A stretch of 64,000 nucleotides of DNA from Arthrobacter sp. SPG23 (GCF_000876655.1 NZ_JYCN01000009.1:271833-335832); one strand, 5' to 3'; shown: positions 54,901-63,546, counted from the first letter of the stretch. Program-made: numbers and translations. Notes: generated by a model from the sequence alone, not told the origin.

Positions 54901-57569
54901 CAAAGGTCTGGTGCAACATACGGTTGCTGCAGGACTCAGGCACTACTGTCCGGGTGGGGGACGGCGGGCAGGCCTACGGTGTGCTGGGAATCGTGCCCCT
55001 TCGACGATTTGAAAGCAACCTTAACCGGCTGACAGAAAGGAGACTCAGCCAGAGCCAGCCAGCGGTTCCAGGGCACATGGGCTGGGTCCCATTTAGCCGC
55101 GCCCTCGAGGCATGTGAGTCTGACGATTCCGCTCCCGTCGTTGAGGCCGGGATGATGCGCCGTGACGTAGCGGATGTGACGGCGGACTGGACCGTGATGG
55201 GAGAATCGTTCCTTAGCCCCGCGATCATGGCTGAGCTGATGGACGCGCACGGCGAAGGCGGGCGCATGCTGTGGGAATGGCGCCCGCCGGTCTTCGAACG
55301 GTCCGCGGACGTTCCTTTCATGGAACGTCGTCCCTTCGTGTCCATTGCCAAAGTTCCGGATAGCTTCGGGCATCAACTTGAAAGTCTCTTGACGAAGGCC
55401 ACCGGGAAAGAGGACACGTCTGCCCTCAAAGCGTCAGTCATGTCGAGACTTGGAAGCCGTGGAGTTGGCCTGTCTTCCCTGCTTTCCATGGGCGGTACAC
55501 ATGTAGCAGGCGCTCTCGGATTCTTCCTCACATTTGGTCTTTTCGATAAGGCCCTTTCCAGAACAACGAACCGATTCGTTCTCCCAATCGATGCTGCCGA
55601 CTACTTCCTACGCACCCTCTCCGGGCAGGCCAACCATGGCCAGCATCAGCGTCGAGCTGACTTGCTTTTCATAGAAATGGATGACGAACAGATCGTTCTT
55701 TCTCCGGTAGAGATCAAATGCTACGGCCTAAAAGGTGATTCGATCGGCTCCACGCTCCCCGGCCCAGCCTCTGCGGCATTAAAGGAACCTCTTGCGCAGC
55801 TCGAAGCCAGCTACCGCCTGTTGACAGGCATTGAGCTCAGGGCTGCCGAAGTCTCGGGGGCCGACAGGGTCATCTGGATGAACAGCTTGGCCACCTTGGT
55901 AGAGACAGCGGCGCGCCTTAACCACATTCTTGCCGGTTTGCCGGGTGAGTTCGCCAACCGCCTATCGGCTTTGGTGGATGGTCGAATGAAGGTTCGTGTG
56001 GGCAGGCCGCTCCTCACATACCTTCAACATGGCGCGACCACGTCAACAGGTGATGCCTTCTACGCCGGCACGGTCGGCGGCGACGAGTTCCAAGCTGGGG
56101 CGTTGGTTGCCGATACCGCAACCGTCTTTGAGGCATTGGACACAGCTGATCAGAGCGGCATCATCGAGGGCTGGGCCAGACTGGTCGACTGGTCCGCGGC
56201 CGAAGCAGACGACGAGGAACTTCCTATCAGGGGCGCTTCGGACGAAGAGCTGATCGCCGAAAATGGTAGCCACGAGGGATCCGAAGGTCAAGAAATGGCC
56301 GATCCAGTGCCACAGCAGGGCATGTCTAGCGGCCAGGAGCCGTCCTCTGGATTGGGAGTCGGCGCTGGAACCCAGACCGGGTCTGAAAATTTGGAATCAG
56401 GTCGCGATGTGGGCGGGGAAGCCGATTCCCGGGGTGGAATAGCTGGGGACGGGGTCCGAATCAAGGTTGGCAAGCTGTTGGGTTCCGTCGGCAACTCGGA
56501 GGTAGATTTTTGGCCGAGCAGCACGAACCTCAATCAAATGAACGTCGGAATCGTCGGCGATCTGGGAACAGGTAAGACCGAACTCGTGAAAGCTTTGATC
56601 GCCCAGATCCGGGAGCAAGCTCGCGAAAAGCAGCCTTCTGTGGCGACGTCCATGCTGATCTTTGACTACAAGGGCGACTTCCAAAAGGAAGAGTTCATAA
56701 GCCGCGTCGGCGGCGTTGTCCTGGAACCACACCAGATACCGGTGAACATATTCATGCCTGTGACCGGCGAACATTCAAAGCTGCCCTACCAACAGGCGGC
56801 AGCCTTCGTCGATGTGCTCCGGAAGATCTACCGGGGCGTGGGTCCAGTCCAAGCTAGCCTCCTGAACGAGGCCGTCAGGGAGCTCTATGAGCAGAATGAC
56901 AATAGGCCACCAACACTCGCGGAAGTCAGGCTTGCCTATTTGGAGAAGTCGGGCAATCCAGATTCCGTGTCCTCTATACTCGACAGCTTCGTGCTTAGCC
57001 AGATATTTAGTGCCGACAGGGAAAATCTAAAGCCGTTTGGGGAGTTGCTCGAGGGCAAAGTACTCATCGTTGCCCTGGACCGGCTGGGTCAGGACCAAAG
57101 CGCCAAGAATGCCCTCGTCGCCCTGTTTCTGAACCTCTATTACGACAACATGTTGAGGACGCCCAAGCCGCCATTTCAGGGTGACCCACCCAACCAGCTT
57201 CGCTACTTGAAGTCATTTCTGTTGGTCGACGAGGCAGTCAACATCATGCGCTACGATTTTCAGGTCCTCATGGACTTGATGCTTCAAGGTCGCCAGTTCG
57301 GGTACGGGGTCATGCTGGCGTCCCAGTATCTTTCGCATTTCAGGGAGGGCCGCGAGAACTACGGACAGCCTTTACGGACATGGTTCATCCACAAGGTGCC
57401 GTCCGTTAGCGGACGTGAACTTGCCTCCCTAGGCCTGCCGGACCTTTCGCCGGACGTACCCAGAAGAATCCCCGACCTTCGCCAGCACCAAGTCTTGTAC
57501 AAATCTCTGGGCTATGACGAAGGTCGCTTCATCAGCGTGGTGCCGTACTACGAGCTTTACGGGCTTTGA
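51990..57569 (+). CDS. Giant HerA/FtsK-type ATPase with embedded PD-(D/E)XK nuclease
   Basis: A 1859-aa protein starting at ATG 51990 with AGGAG upstream. The first about 1200 residues are of unknown fold. At about 1222-1242 the motif RADLLFIEMDD, then SPVEIKCYG, and a following QLEASYRLL give the Asp, Glu-x-Lys and Gln of a PD-(D/E)XK nuclease. An acidic Gly/Ser-rich linker (about 1425-1490) follows. The C-terminal HerA/FtsK-like ATPase has Walker A VGDLGTGKTELV (about 1521-1531), FDYKGDF, and Walker B FLLVDEAVNIM (about 1743). The ATPase tail is like DptH of phosphorothioation-dependent restriction. A hexameric DNA pump carrying its own nuclease would be a credible effector. It is preceded by the DptG-position gene at 7 nt. 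Confidence 0.85.
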   Translation: MASISLGKVLGRALATTNGLVHVHLPEGIGSDVAEEIVRSANTARPTTPPFALLVRAGQESLEDVNCPRVNPQRTIQYRQGDHLAVVYGRQPDLSSFVQVFREVFGQSFPEQAEGAVAIHELSNQMVHELVGEFGLEGLNESQRARCSEVLSSCLSTLSTLHSRSADSGRSWNAAWFAHVDRGIGNLLVILDHLVATGSSLELPEALARYAYACFALPRPSSAVARSFLSSVSAAVALGDSLSECWSDEETFRMSAGQLATRPEVKAAGGKHPLEDFAIDNLDEAVSREGNAWLGLTDVIGVSPENIERFSELTEAQFRSPAREDSDSLTIDIAFAVGGSLVLDPELPESPFLIPLSSDGSAGGRQLQSELLAIRIPTLERIGPDVARSSQLAIQVLPANIANWVGTVEMAEDGSLLAVGRFVKPRGNGRSAAPFRLVSLRVSLTTNDPLAPWVRTDLTAKGYVFSGMQTFLAAAPFKKSGALGKVSYLGPMDWTPSSNPDEREQDFADELPDVPGGYQVMLWHPDAAEQPLLDGVALKVHPVLAGLYPLRFAPTGDNEFVANGTTFRVRPVAAGGGHQSALLAAAVKQQVVPDRPKLATEGSVRGQAESFYASRIVAGDEAIIAALGHIMMPSNESTRVADARPQDRGAILMPDAARSALDSVSYFEVEQDFVSGAEAERFRDAFRALNLAGLLLRKDVHGEGVDFEWPSRTSWRSLWGSAELSEYLDAYTQLVDAARATGRDENVFWAAYPMSVSVWDVRGDEGCQAVLLSPLHPLRLAWLAGAEHVLFEAKNSVQHAGSIEGWNLPLVGPGESSSGRMLAVPTDSGEDQIFLGWSMMLPPGRSRPRRLSPPDRIGNAVTPGTAVSGLNATAVDAALRSFRRMHPHITTLTVDLHAQDRQIRLTEIDDSVLAVAEEWGKDDPGRLIGGVRVLDSVMREGPVPRDAVTRLVRENRDMLLTWSRYVPRPDSKVWCNIRLLQDSGTTVRVGDGGQAYGVLGIVPLRRFESNLNRLTERRLSQSQPAVPGHMGWVPFSRALEACESDDSAPVVEAGMMRRDVADVTADWTVMGESFLSPAIMAELMDAHGEGGRMLWEWRPPVFERSADVPFMERRPFVSIAKVPDSFGHQLESLLTKATGKEDTSALKASVMSRLGSRGVGLSSLLSMGGTHVAGALGFFLTFGLFDKALSRTTNRFVLPIDAADYFLRTLSGQANHGQHQRRADLLFIEMDDEQIVLSPVEIKCYGLKGDSIGSTLPGPASAALKEPLAQLEASYRLLTGIELRAAEVSGADRVIWMNSLATLVETAARLNHILAGLPGEFANRLSALVDGRMKVRVGRPLLTYLQHGATTSTGDAFYAGTVGGDEFQAGALVADTATVFEALDTADQSGIIEGWARLVDWSAAEADDEELPIRGASDEELIAENGSHEGSEGQEMADPVPQQGMSSGQEPSSGLGVGAGTQTGSENLESGRDVGGEADSRGGIAGDGVRIKVGKLLGSVGNSEVDFWPSSTNLNQMNVGIVGDLGTGKTELVKALIAQIREQAREKQPSVATSMLIFDYKGDFQKEEFISRVGGVVLEPHQIPVNIFMPVTGEHSKLPYQQAAAFVDVLRKIYRGVGPVQASLLNEAVRELYEQNDNRPPTLAEVRLAYLEKSGNPDSVSSILDSFVLSQIFSADRENLKPFGELLEGKVLIVALDRLGQDQSAKNALVALFLNLYYDNMLRTPKPPFQGDPPNQLRYLKSFLLVDEAVNIMRYDFQVLMDLMLQGRQFGYGVMLASQYLSHFREGRENYGQPLRTWFIHKVPSVSGRELASLGLPDLSPDVPRRIPDLRQHQVLYKSLGYDEGRFISVVPYYELYGL

Positions 57570-57632
57570 TGCCCGCGGACCACTGTGCCGTGCCCAAGGA
57601 ATGGGGTCGAGCTCTGGCACAATGTATCAGTG

Positions 57633-59045
57633 ATGAAGTTCGTTGACCTGTTCTCGGGTTGTGGTGGTCTCTCGTTGGGCATGGAACGGGCGGGGGGCGA
57701 ACTTGTCGCTGCCGTAGAGAAGTCGGATATGGCGGCTCGGACCTTTTTCCATAACTATGTCGCGGATGCTGCTGACATGCGCGTCTGGCAGCAATACTTG
57801 CAGCGCAGCATCCGACGTCAGTTCGAGGGCAAGGTGTTGGTAAGTGAGCTGGCCAAGGTGCTCGCTGATGATGACCTCATCCAGAGATTCAATGAGCAGG
57901 ATCTTGATGCCGTAGTTGGCGGCCCTCCGTGCCAGGGGTTCTCGCTCGCCGGCCGTAGGCTTAAAGACGACCTGCGGAACCGGCTTGCGTGGGAGTATCT
58001 GGACTTCGTGGAACGCACTGCCCCAAAAGCGGTTGTGATTGAGAACGTTGTTGGCATGAGCCAAAGCTTCGTAAAGGGCGAGGAATCCTCCTTCTCACAG
58101 CTGCAGACCGCACTGACCAACATCGGATCTGGATACGTAGTCCAAGCCGTTCGTGTCAACGCTGTCCACTACGGGGCCCCCCAGTTCCGGCCCAGGCTCA
58201 TGCTGATTGCCCTGCGGAGTGACGTCGCGAGAAAACTACGGATACTGGCGACGCCCGGAATTTGGAAATCAGATTTCGCGGATCTGGTGGGCGACGTCCC
58301 GCCCCTAGCGCCCGTACCCACCACCATGTCTGGTCGTGCATTCACAATCCGTGATGCCATCTCAGATTTGGGCGGCTGGGAAGCTGCGGACACTGGTAGG
58401 AACGGGGAGTACTTAGCCGGGCTGAGGCAAGCGGAGGAGGCCGTACGCCCCAAACGTCGCGAAACTCCCACCGATCCTCCAAACCAGACACCCAGACGGC
58501 ACACGGACATTGTTGTAACGAGGTTCTCTTTCTACCGGATGATGCACAGCAATGGCATCGACCAGCGGCTGCTCAGCCAGATGAGCGCCTTGGACCCGGA
58601 AGGTCAGAAATCGCTGGCGAAGCGTGCCTTGGCGAACATCGAATTTCCCCTGGACCTCCAGTGTTCGACAAGGCCATCAGCGGCGAGGACTATCTGTTCT
58701 TTGGACGAGCTGGTGGAACTTGCTGTTGACCTTGTGACGCGGAAGCACAGCCAGAAGGTGCTTAGTGCCAGCGAACCGAGCCGAACTGTGGTCACGCTGC
58801 CGGACGACTATGTCCACCCCATGCAGTCCCGGATCTTTACGGTTCGAGAGCTTGCACGTTTCCAAGGCTTTCCTGACTCATTCGAGTTCTTGGGTAGGGA
58901 AACCACCGGTGCGCATAGGCGGAAGATGGAAGTACCCCAGTACACCCAGGTGGGGAACGCTGTATCGCCGTGGCAGTCGTTTGCAGTGGGCACCCTCCTC
59001 GCAGGACTGCTGGCAGAGTACCGGCGAAATAAGGCTTCGGAATAG
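57633..59045 (+). CDS. DNA (cytosine-5-)-methyltransferase
   Basis: A 470-aa C5 methyltransferase. Motif I is VDLFSGCGGLSLG (4-16), motif IV is GGPPCQGFS with catalytic Cys100, motif VI is VIENVVGM, motif VIII is PQFRPRL, and motif X is TQVGNAVSP. It transfers methyl from SAM to C5 of cytosine in a specific site. ATG 57633 fits motif I spacing; upstream in-frame codons are unlikely. It comes 63 nt after the giant ATPase, with no strong SD, so it may have its own promoter. With the Vsr gene 140 nt downstream it would mark self DNA for the island's nucleases. The target site cannot be read from sequence. Confidence 0.93.
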   Translation: MKFVDLFSGCGGLSLGMERAGGELVAAVEKSDMAARTFFHNYVADAADMRVWQQYLQRSIRRQFEGKVLVSELAKVLADDDLIQRFNEQDLDAVVGGPPCQGFSLAGRRLKDDLRNRLAWEYLDFVERTAPKAVVIENVVGMSQSFVKGEESSFSQLQTALTNIGSGYVVQAVRVNAVHYGAPQFRPRLMLIALRSDVARKLRILATPGIWKSDFADLVGDVPPLAPVPTTMSGRAFTIRDAISDLGGWEAADTGRNGEYLAGLRQAEEAVRPKRRETPTDPPNQTPRRHTDIVVTRFSFYRMMHSNGIDQRLLSQMSALDPEGQKSLAKRALANIEFPLDLQCSTRPSAARTICSLDELVELAVDLVTRKHSQKVLSASEPSRTVVTLPDDYVHPMQSRIFTVRELARFQGFPDSFEFLGRETTGAHRRKMEVPQYTQVGNAVSPWQSFAVGTLLAGLLAEYRRNKASE

Positions 59046-59185
59046 CCTTCGCCAGAGGTCATCGTCCGGCTTCAACATCATGCGAGTCAGCGGCGGGCTG
59101 GCTCAGCTACTGGCCTGCTTGGCCGGCCGACAGCTGCAGCGTCCGCGGGCCACTGGGGCGGTCGGGGCGGAACTAAAATATAAAC

Positions 59186-59596
59186 ATGGCTGACTTCATG
59201 AGCCCTGAACGCCGAAGTGCCCACATGGCAAAAATCCGTTCCAAAAATACAAAGCCAGAGATTATGCTACGGCGAATGTTGCATCGCGACGGGCTTCGGT
59301 ACCGCCTCCACGATCGCCGGCTGCCCGGAAAGCCGGACTTAGTTTTCGCTGGGCGAAGGAAGGTCATCTTTGTCAACGGGTGCTTTTGGCATGGGCATGA
59401 CTGTCCGGTGGGATCACGCTTACCGAAAAGCAACACTGAGTTCTGGGCAGACAAACGACTGCGGAATCAGGAACGGGACGCCAAGCAGCGCATCCAGTTG
59501 GTTGATCAGGGTTGGGGCTATCTAGACATTTGGGAATGTGAAGTGTTGGCCGACGAAGACCTAGTCAGCCATGTGAGGCTCTTCTTGGAGAAATGA
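59186..59596 (+). CDS. vsr: Very short patch repair endonuclease Vsr
   Basis: A 136-aa Vsr. Key residues fall where the family has them: Glu25 (NTKPE), catalytic Asp51 (GKPDLVFAG), His69 and His71 with the zinc site in FVNGCFWHGHDCP. Vsr nicks 5' of the T in T:G mismatches that arise when 5-methylcytosine deaminates, so it repairs damage caused by the neighbouring cytosine methyltransferase. Its ATG 59186 follows an AT-rich TAAAATATAAAC that could be a -10 region, so independent transcription is possible. Confidence 0.95.
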   Translation: MADFMSPERRSAHMAKIRSKNTKPEIMLRRMLHRDGLRYRLHDRRLPGKPDLVFAGRRKVIFVNGCFWHGHDCPVGSRLPKSNTEFWADKRLRNQERDAKQRIQLVDQGWGYLDIWECEVLADEDLVSHVRLFLEK

Positions 59597-59835
59597 GAAG
59601 GCGATGATGCAACTGCTAAAGTGTTAGCCTAAACGCTGGCCCCATGCGCTGAATTCACAATCTCAGCCATCGCGAGGGAGACCCTTCACGGTTAGGACCC
59701 GCCGTTCAGTGCGGAATTGTGACAGATCCTGTGGGTCTTTCGGACAGCATCAGGTGCGTCCCTGAGACGACTAAAAGCGACAGATATCTTTAGCCGGCAT
59801 CCTCAAACATCATATCCAGAAGATAGAATCACGAG

Positions 59836-59973
59836 ATGGAATTTTTCGTGCGGAAGTACCTGAAGGACTCAAAGTCGTATGAGTTATCATCGGAATCGGG
59901 GCTGGCACATGAATGGGGTATTCGAGGGCGACTAGAGAAAGTCTTTCGTCCGACGGAGCTCTGCAATGACTGA
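59836..59973 (+). CDS. 45-aa ORF coupled to the HNH endonuclease gene
   Basis: A 45-aa frame (MEFFVRKYLKDSKSYELSSE at the start, FRPTELCND at the end). Its last 8 nt overlap the HNH start: ATG 59966 lies inside AATGACTGA. No family is recognised; SD is weak. It could be a small regulator, an antidote, or a leader whose translation feeds the HNH gene. Confidence 0.4.
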   Translation: MEFFVRKYLKDSKSYELSSESGLAHEWGIRGRLEKVFRPTELCND

Positions 59974-60913
59974 ATGGCTGATTTTGGCAGCAGGCGACAA
60001 GCGCGTGCATGGCGGTAATAGTGGATATGATGACATTCCAGCAGAGCATTACTCATGGGATTCAACAGTTCCTCGCCACGCGCTGGTGAAACCTGGCGAC
60101 GTCGTCGTCCTCTGGAACAAGCTAGTCCTATTAGGGGCATCAAGGATTGATTCAATAGATGTGGAAGAGCGCTCAAATGTGTACTTTCATTGCCCTCGTT
60201 GTGCAGGACAAACGTTTAAAGCACGCTCGACTCTGACACCGAAGTGGCGCTGCAACATGTGCTTCCATGAATTTGATAATCCGAACGAGACCCGGAAGAG
60301 GGTAACGGCTTATCGGTCCAGCCACGCCGGTGGCTGGCTAGACCTACAGGGTCTATTGACGGGGAGTGTACTGCGCTCGGTGTCTATGAACCCAAAGGAA
60401 CAGCTCAGCTTACGCTATCTCGATTGGGAGAAGTTCGTTGACGCGTTGGAGCAGGCTTCTGTAGGTTCCGGCATCCAGAAACTGGCAGCAACGGTTCCGG
60501 ACATCGTGAGCGATGAGCTGCCCGGTGGCTTTAAGGAAGGGACCGTCAGAGCGCGTGTGGGTCAGGCGGCATTCCGCGCGAAACTGCTAAGCATTTACGG
60601 TGAGAACTGCGCTGTCTCTGGGCCGAGTATCCATGCAAGTCTTGAAGCTGCGCATCTGATGCAGTATTCGAAGCACGGATTGCACGATTTCAACGCAGGG
60701 CTTCTCTTGAGGCGTGATCTGCATTCACTGTTCGACCGCAAATTACTGTCGATCAATCCGCCAAGTTGGCGTGTAGAAATGTCGCCCCACCTACTCCACA
60801 TTCAGGGATATGTTGAACTCCAAGGAGAAGATTTGCGCGTCCCGAAAAAACCTAAAATCCAAGCCATTATGGCCCTTCACTATAAAGAGTTTCGAGAAGC
60901 GGTCCTCTACTAG
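59966..60913 (+). CDS. HNH endonuclease with N-terminal PUA/EVE-like and zinc-ribbon regions
   Basis: A 315-aa protein. The first 75 residues (WLILAAGDKRVHGGNSGYDD, KPGDVVVLWNKLVLLGASR) look like an EVE/PUA-type modified-base reader. A four-Cys zinc ribbon follows (HCPRCAGQTF, WRCNMCFHEF, about 76-110). The C-terminal HNH_2-type domain shows GQAAFRAKLLSIYGENCAVSG, LEAAHLMQYS, FNAGLLLRRDLHSLFDR: the His and Asn of the HNH core. This make-up suits a modification-dependent restriction enzyme. It ends the island before the IS21 element. Confidence 0.75.
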   Translation: MTEWLILAAGDKRVHGGNSGYDDIPAEHYSWDSTVPRHALVKPGDVVVLWNKLVLLGASRIDSIDVEERSNVYFHCPRCAGQTFKARSTLTPKWRCNMCFHEFDNPNETRKRVTAYRSSHAGGWLDLQGLLTGSVLRSVSMNPKEQLSLRYLDWEKFVDALEQASVGSGIQKLAATVPDIVSDELPGGFKEGTVRARVGQAAFRAKLLSIYGENCAVSGPSIHASLEAAHLMQYSKHGLHDFNAGLLLRRDLHSLFDRKLLSINPPSWRVEMSPHLLHIQGYVELQGEDLRVPKKPKIQAIMALHYKEFREAVLY

Positions 60914-61031
60914 CTGGACTGCCGTCATGGCCGCTAGGGCTTCGTGTCCATCTGGGGACGGGCAACGGATTTTATGCTTTGCCCGGTGTGGCTCTGAAGC
61001 AGATGTAAATGGGGGCCCACCCGTTCCGTTT

Positions 61032-61037
61032 ACGGAT
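61032..61037. repeat. Left target site duplication of the IS21 element
   Basis: ACGGAT at 61032-61037 is repeated directly after the right end at 63679-63684. A 6-bp duplication is within the 4-8 bp range of IS21. Confidence 0.75.
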
Positions 61038-61186
61038 TGTTAGCGGCCATGAAAAACTGCCCATAGGCGGCCACGAAAGTGCCCGCTGGCGGCCAGTAGA
61101 ACTGCCCGCCGGTGGCCATGAGATCTGCCCACTTCCTTACTGAACCGACCGCGTCTTAAGCGGTGGGGGCCTCTCCCTGGGGTTTG

Positions 61187-62761
61187 ATGACGGTGTCTAA
61201 GCGCACCAAGCGAACCAGGAAGAGGCCCTGTATGAAGTCTGACGGAGAAATCATGGAAATTCTTGTTGCCTACGATCTGACCGGGTCGTTGCGCGCCACC
61301 GCGGAGCTCACGGGCTGCTCGCACCACACCGTTGCCAAACACGTCCAGGCCCGCGACGCGGGCCGGCCGATCGGGGAACCCGCGGCCCGCGGCCGGGTCA
61401 CCGACGCGTTCCTGCCCAAGATCGAGGAATGGATCGAAGGATCCAAGGGCCGGATCCGTGCCGATAGGGCTCACGAAAAGCTCCTCGCCCTGGGCTACAC
61501 GGGTTCGGAACGGTCCACCCGCCGGGCGATCGCCCAGGTGAAGGCCGCGTGGCGGCTGGGCCATACCCGCGTCCACCGGCCCTGGATCACCGAGCCGGGC
61601 ATGTGGCTGCAGTACGACTTCGGCGACGGGCCACGGATCGGCGGGGTGAAGACGATCCTGTTCGTGGCCTGGCTGGCGTTCTCCCGCTTCCGGATCGTGA
61701 TCCCGCTCAGGGACCGGACCGCGCCGAGCGTCTTCGCGGCACTGGACCGGTGCTTCCGGATCCTCGGCGGCGCACCGACGTATGTCCTGACGGACAACGA
61801 GAAAACCGTGACCACCGCCCATGTTGCCGGGGTCCCGGTTCGGAACCAGCAGACCCTGGACTTCGCCCGGCACTACGGAATCACCGTGCTGACCTGCCAG
61901 CCCGCAGACCCGGCCACCAAGGGCGGGGTTGAAGCCTCGGTGAAACTCGCCAAGGCCGACCTCGTCCCCAAGGACACGAACCTCCGCGGCGAGTACGCCT
62001 CCTTCGCGGAACTCGAGGCCGCCTGCGCGGCGTTCATGGAGGACGTAAATAGCCGTGAACACCGGGTGACCCGGCGCAAACCTGCGGCCGTGCTCGCCGA
62101 GGAAGTCCCCAGGTTGCACCGGATCCCGGATACCGCCCACACGGTCGCGTTCGGGCTGGCCCGCACGGTCCCGGAAAACACCCCGATGGTCACCTTCGAA
62201 AACGCCCAGTACTCGGTCCCCGCGCATTTGCTGGGGTCCCGGGTGTTCGTCCGCACCCACGGCACCGGACCCGGCGAGCAGGTCATCATCGTCCACCACG
62301 GCACCGCCGGGCCCGTCGAGGTCGCCCGCCACGGCCGGGCGCGGCCCGGCAGCCCCGCCATCAACGATGACCACTTCCCCGGAACCCGGGCAAAGCTCCC
62401 TGGCGATTATGAGGTCAGGGCCCGCAGCGCGGACGAGGCCGCGTTCCTGGCGATCGGCGAAGGCGCCCGGACTTGGCTGCTGGAAGCCGCCGCGGCCGGG
62501 ACGGCACGGATGAACGTGAAAATGGCCGAAGCCGTCACGCTGGCCAAAATCGCCGGCACCGACCACGTCGACCGGGCACTGGGCGACGCCGCCCTGCATG
62601 GCCGCTTCGCGCACCCGGACCTCGCCTCGATCCTGAACGCCAACATCCGCCGCACCACCACGCACGCCGCCAACGAGTTGACTTCGCTGACCCAAGGCAC
62701 CGGTGCTTGGGCCGCAATCGGCAACCCCGCCCTGAACACCACGCCGGAGGACGCCCGATGA
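61187..62761 (+). CDS. istA: IS21 transposase IstA
   Basis: A 524-aa transposase. The N-terminal helix-turn-helix (GSLRATAELTGCSHHTVAKH) binds the multiple terminal repeats. The integrase core has the DDE triad: Asp in WLQYDFGDGP, Asp in YVLTDNEKT, Glu in KGGVEASVKLAKA. ATG 61187 was chosen; GTG 61163 is also in frame. Its TGA overlaps the istB ATG. Confidence 0.93.
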   Translation: MTVSKRTKRTRKRPCMKSDGEIMEILVAYDLTGSLRATAELTGCSHHTVAKHVQARDAGRPIGEPAARGRVTDAFLPKIEEWIEGSKGRIRADRAHEKLLALGYTGSERSTRRAIAQVKAAWRLGHTRVHRPWITEPGMWLQYDFGDGPRIGGVKTILFVAWLAFSRFRIVIPLRDRTAPSVFAALDRCFRILGGAPTYVLTDNEKTVTTAHVAGVPVRNQQTLDFARHYGITVLTCQPADPATKGGVEASVKLAKADLVPKDTNLRGEYASFAELEAACAAFMEDVNSREHRVTRRKPAAVLAEEVPRLHRIPDTAHTVAFGLARTVPENTPMVTFENAQYSVPAHLLGSRVFVRTHGTGPGEQVIIVHHGTAGPVEVARHGRARPGSPAINDDHFPGTRAKLPGDYEVRARSADEAAFLAIGEGARTWLLEAAAAGTARMNVKMAEAVTLAKIAGTDHVDRALGDAALHGRFAHPDLASILNANIRRTTTHAANELTSLTQGTGAWAAIGNPALNTTPEDAR

Positions 62762-63546
62762 GTCCCGTGACCACGACCAACACCGCGGCCCCGCCGCTGC
62801 CGGCGGACCTGGAAGCCCTGATGCGGTCCCTGAAAATGCCCCACGCCCGGGCGCTGGCCCCGGACCTGATCGCGACCGCCCGAGCCCAGCGCTGGGAACC
62901 GGTCGAGGTCATCAAAGCCCTCTTCACCGAGGAAGCCGCCGGACGGGCCCGGTCCATGCTCGCCTCCCGCCGCAAAGCCGCTGGCTTCCCGACCGGGAAA
63001 ACCTTCGACGCCTGGGACCCGGCAGCGTCCTCCATCCCGGCACCGACCCAGCAGGCGCTTCGGACCCTGGAATGGATCACCCGGCGGGAGAACCTGGTCA
63101 TCTGCGGGCCCTCCGGCACTGGGAAGACCTTCTTCCTCGAAGCCCTTGGCCAGCAGGCCGTCGAAGCCGGGATGCGCGTGGCCTGGTTCAGGCTCGAAGA
63201 CCTCGGCGTCCTGATCCGCGCGCACCGCACCGATGACAGCGTCACCCGCGCCGTTGCCCGGATCCTCCGCGCCGAGCTCGTGGTCATCGACGATATTGGT
63301 CTGTTGCCGGTGGCCACGGACGCCGCAGAAGGGCTCTACCGGGTCGTGGACGCAGCCTACGAAAAACGCTCCGTCGCGATCAGCTCCAACCTTCACCCGG
63401 CCGGGTTCGATGAACTCATGCCCAAAACCCTCGCCACCGCGACCGTTGACCGGCTGCTGCACCACGCTCACGTCTGCCAGACCAGCGGCGATTCCGTCCG
63501 CCTCACCCAGGCCCTCGCAGGAAAAGGAGTAACCAGACCGAACTGA
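62758..63546 (+). CDS. istB: IS21 helper ATPase IstB
   Basis: A 262-aa AAA+ ATPase of the DnaC/IstB family. Walker A is CGPSGTGKTFFLEAL and Walker B is VVIDDIGLLPV; SSNLHPAGFDELMP is the sensor region typical of IstB. It assists IstA in target capture and stimulates strand transfer. The start ATG 62758 overlaps the istA stop (ATGA). Confidence 0.93.
   Translation: MSPVTTTNTAAPPLPADLEALMRSLKMPHARALAPDLIATARAQRWEPVEVIKALFTEEAAGRARSMLASRRKAAGFPTGKTFDAWDPAASSIPAPTQQALRTLEWITRRENLVICGPSGTGKTFFLEALGQQAVEAGMRVAWFRLEDLGVLIRAHRTDDSVTRAVARILRAELVVIDDIGLLPVATDAAEGLYRVVDAAYEKRSVAISSNLHPAGFDELMPKTLATATVDRLLHHAHVCQTSGDSVRLTQALAGKGVTRPN

Noticed and set aside
39444..57569. Assignment of the island as DISARM, BREX or Dpd
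   Set aside because: No PglZ, BrxC, DrmC-type PLD, DpdA transglycosylase or Lon-like gene is present; the DUF1998 helicase alone is not enough.
48096..57569. Assignment as a true Dnd/Dpt phosphorothioation system
   Set aside because: DndA-E genes are absent, and resemblance to DptFGH rests on order, size and the HerA-like tail only.
61040..62695. 551-aa minus-strand frame across the IS21 transposase
   Set aside because: It is antisense to a clear IstA and has no family content.
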